A stretch of DNA of 23,211 nt from an uncultured Lachnospiraceae bacterium (GTDB lineage: Bacteria; Bacillota_A; Clostridia; Lachnospirales; Lachnospiraceae), in contig CANOBT010000084.1 in assembly GCA_947564305.1 (NCBI GenBank), positions 1 to 23,211 of the forward strand, read 5' to 3'. The number at the start of each line of letters is the position of its first letter. Positions within the stretch are counted from its first letter, which is position 1. Shown piece by piece: positions 21,211-23,211 of the stretch. The position numbers and the translations under genes were made by a program. A model generated the notes under the pieces. That model saw nothing but the letters and a program-made list of their open reading frames with translations. It did not search any database and was not told the origin of the DNA.

Positions 21211-22997
21211 AAAATAAATCAAAAAGAAAAAAGAAACAACTATGGAAACCTGTCGCCATCGGGTTTGCCGCCACATATCTGATGATTATGGGATTAGTAA
21301 CCTGGCTGGTAAAGGGAAGGTATGTGGAAGAATATGAACAAAGCTGTACAAGCATCGCAGCTTCCCTGATTGACAGCGGAACCGACATAGAAGAATCCGC
21401 GAGGCAGGAGGGATGGGATGAGGATGAAATATTCAGAAATTACCTCACCCTGGCAAACTCGTATTTTCTTGCAAAAAATGAACCTTATGTGCTGTTTTCT
21501 GCGGCGTTTTATGATAAGCAAAAGAAACTTCTGGCAAAAAGCAGCGATGTCATTGATGGGGTATCGAGCACCAGTTCCGCCGGTGAAACAAGGAAGAGCT
21601 TTCTATTGGATGATTTTCTTCTATATGAGGAGAAAGAAGAACTTGCCGGTTATTACTGGGAAGATCTCCACGAGCGGATGGAATCTGAGGATCTCGTTCC
21701 AGAGAAATACCGCATCTCTGTCCAATGCTCTGCGGACGGACAGAATCTTTTGGGAATTTATGTCCAGCAGATTACCTGGGAGGAAGATCCTGGAGAACCT
21801 CCTTATTACGAAAATCCTCTGGATGGAATTGTCCATAGTATAACAATGATTGAGTCCATTGATTCAACCGGCAAAGAAATCGGAGAAAAAAAATCCTTTC
21901 ATGAAACCGACAGTAAGATTGTATGGCAATGGACGAATCCTGATTTCAGCGATGAGCAGCGCAAAAAGGAACTGATTCAAGATAGGGTACTTTATTTTCC
22001 ATACCTGAGAACTTCTTATAAAAACTGGCAGCAATGGAGCCGGAGTAAATACCTTCAAGATTTTCCAGAAGAGGGAAGCTTTGAGTGGGAAAGCGGACCT
22101 GAGTATTCCATTCCCGCTTTTCAGACTGAGACCGACGGCTTCTACTACAGGGGCAGGTTCCCGGTGGCCATCGGATTTATAGACGACCCCGGCCTTTATC
22201 TGGAAATCCGCATGGAAGCCCGCCCCTGGCTTGCTTCTATGAATTATATGAAATATATCTATCTGGCCGGATTTGTATTAACGTTTGCATGTATGGCAAT
22301 TATCATCTATATGCTCAACAGAATATATGACCAGCAAATGCTTCTGGAAGAGACCCGCCGGGATTTTACCAATGCCATGGCGCATGAATTGAAGACTCCT
22401 CTTGGCATCATCCGCAATTTTGCAGAAAATTTATTCGAGCATAATATGGAAGAAAAGCGGGACTACTATATTTCTCAGATTATCGGACAGACCGAGGAGA
22501 TGGATGAACTGGTTGCACAGATGATCGAGGTTTCGAAACTGGATTCGGAAAAGATGGTTTTGAAAAAAGAACCTGTTTCTTTTTCAAAATTAATCCATCA
22601 GCAGTCTGAGCGGTTTGAGCCCATGATCTGTGAAAAAAATCTCCTCCTCCGGTATGAAGAAAAAGCTGATTTTCAGGTGGAAGGGGATACGGAATACCTT
22701 GCCAAAGCAGTTTGGAACCTATTATCCAACGCAGTAGATTATAATGTGGCCGATGGAACTATTTTGATTAAAATAGACAGCAATCTTTGTACCATTGAAA
22801 ACTCTGGTTCGCCCTTGGATGAGGAACAGCTTGCACATGCCTTTGACCTGCTCTATACGAGCAATAAGAGCCGCGGCGGAACGGAAAAACATATGGGAAT
22901 GGGACTGTTTCTGGCAAAGAAGATTCTGGAACTCCATCATATAAACCTGGCTCTGGAAAATACAGATAAAGGGATTCGGGCAGTGATTCAAAGATAA
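21207..22997 (+). CDS. Membrane sensor histidine kinase
   Basis: This 596-residue sensor kinase has a very basic N-terminus, a first transmembrane helix (about 14-36), a large extracytoplasmic region (about 37-348) and a second helix (about 349-370). The HisKA region has AMAHELKTPLG with phospho-acceptor His393. The ATPase domain has the N box WNLLSNAVDYN (503-513), a degenerate G1 element IENSG (530-534), and G2 GMGLFLAKKI (564-573). There is no HAMP domain between helix 2 and HisKA, which is a short linker. The start at 21207 is preferred over an in-frame ATG 17 codons earlier because GGAGGT lies at the right distance and the ATG overlaps the response regulator stop. The 310-residue sensor region matches no domain I recognise. 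Confidence 0.93.
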   Translation: MKNKSKRKKKQLWKPVAIGFAATYLMIMGLVTWLVKGRYVEEYEQSCTSIAASLIDSGTDIEESARQEGWDEDEIFRNYLTLANSYFLAKNEPYVLFSAAFYDKQKKLLAKSSDVIDGVSSTSSAGETRKSFLLDDFLLYEEKEELAGYYWEDLHERMESEDLVPEKYRISVQCSADGQNLLGIYVQQITWEEDPGEPPYYENPLDGIVHSITMIESIDSTGKEIGEKKSFHETDSKIVWQWTNPDFSDEQRKKELIQDRVLYFPYLRTSYKNWQQWSRSKYLQDFPEEGSFEWESGPEYSIPAFQTETDGFYYRGRFPVAIGFIDDPGLYLEIRMEARPWLASMNYMKYIYLAGFVLTFACMAIIIYMLNRIYDQQMLLEETRRDFTNAMAHELKTPLGIIRNFAENLFEHNMEEKRDYYISQIIGQTEEMDELVAQMIEVSKLDSEKMVLKKEPVSFSKLIHQQSERFEPMICEKNLLLRYEEKADFQVEGDTEYLAKAVWNLLSNAVDYNVADGTILIKIDSNLCTIENSGSPLDEEQLAHAFDLLYTSNKSRGGTEKHMGMGLFLAKKILELHHINLALENTDKGIRAVIQR

Positions 22998-23007
22998 GGA
23001 GAGCGCC

Positions 23008-23211
23008 ATGTCAGGAAAGCACAAAAAAATATTAATCATATCTGTATTTACATTATTACTGGTATCCTGCGGCAAAGAGCAGCCGTATGATTCTGTAGAA
23101 GAAAAAATTCTGCAGAAAGAACGTCTTGATATCATAACGGAATCTCAGAGCGAAGAGATATCTTCAGACAAAAAGAATGAGTATAAACGTGAAGAACTGG
23201 AAAACAGGCTG
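23008..23211 (+). CDS. Lipoprotein, 5' portion only (runs off the window)
   Basis: The first 68 codons are open to the window edge. The product starts with a basic N-terminus and a hydrophobic stretch ending in the lipobox LVSC, with Cys21 as the lipid-attachment site, followed by a charged, Glu/Lys-rich segment. AAGGAG lies about six bases before the ATG, and the gene follows the kinase gene by ten bases, so it is probably the third gene of the two-component operon. The function is unknown; a role as an accessory sensor or a target of the system is a guess. Confidence 0.75.
   Translation, partial: MSGKHKKILIISVFTLLLVSCGKEQPYDSVEEKILQKERLDIITESQSEEISSDKKNEYKREELENRL

Noticed and set aside
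1..23211. tRNA, rRNA, riboswitch or insertion-sequence transposase genes
   Set aside because: None was recognised on reading the sequence; no transposase-like protein is encoded and no intergenic stretch looked like a known structured RNA gene. A covariance-model scan would be needed to exclude small RNAs.

Overview
The window looks like a chromosomal segment from a motile, low-to-mid GC Firmicute, most probably a gut Lachnospiraceae-type Clostridium. The grounds are strong AGGAGG-type ribosome binding sites, a Clostridia-style flagellin, an AAA-ATPase-like/PD-(D/E)XK protein of a kind common in gut anaerobes, a TRAP hexuronate importer, and a three-subunit molybdenum hydroxylase. This assignment rests on protein style only; no rRNA or tRNA is present to confirm it.

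Layout. (1) 1-3150: AAA-ATPase-like/nuclease-fold protein and an alpha/beta hydrolase (both minus), then a 66-bp tandem repeat carrying a long palindrome. (2) 3149-3751: a PilZ (cyclic-di-GMP) protein. (3) 3836-8199: a LacI-family regulator divergent from uxaA-uxaB, with a perfect 14-bp operator just downstream of the uxaA promoter. (4) 8325-10939: a two-gene insertion, a zinc-ribbon protein and a flagellin whose central region is a zinc metallopeptidase (flagellinolysin type), with a leader rich in inverted repeats. (5) 10940-15360: minus-strand operon dctP-dctQ-dctM-uxaC (read right to left), with a matching promoter and operator. (6) 15791-20240: a Crp/Fnr-like regulator followed by xdhA-xdhB-xdhC-like Mo-hydroxylase subunits, all minus, ending in a clear terminator. 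(7) 20542-23211: an OmpR-type response regulator, a membrane histidine kinase and the start of a lipoprotein gene that runs off the window.

How it works together. The TRAP transporter brings in hexuronate; UxaC isomerises galacturonate to tagaturonate, UxaB reduces it to altronate and UxaA dehydrates that to 2-keto-3-deoxygluconate. KDG kinase and aldolase are not in the window. The two transcription units share the same promoter/operator architecture, so the adjacent LacI regulator (or CcpA, because the sites also fit the cre consensus) probably controls both. The enzymatic flagellin sits between the two halves of this pathway, and no other flagellar gene is present. The Mo-hydroxylase operon and the two-component system appear to be independent modules.

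The most notable object is the proteolytic flagellin at 8747-10630. Flagellinolysins are a described family, so it is not new in principle. Its palindrome-rich leader, a repeat shared with the region upstream of the AAA-ATPase-like gene, and its zinc-ribbon neighbour deserve a closer look.
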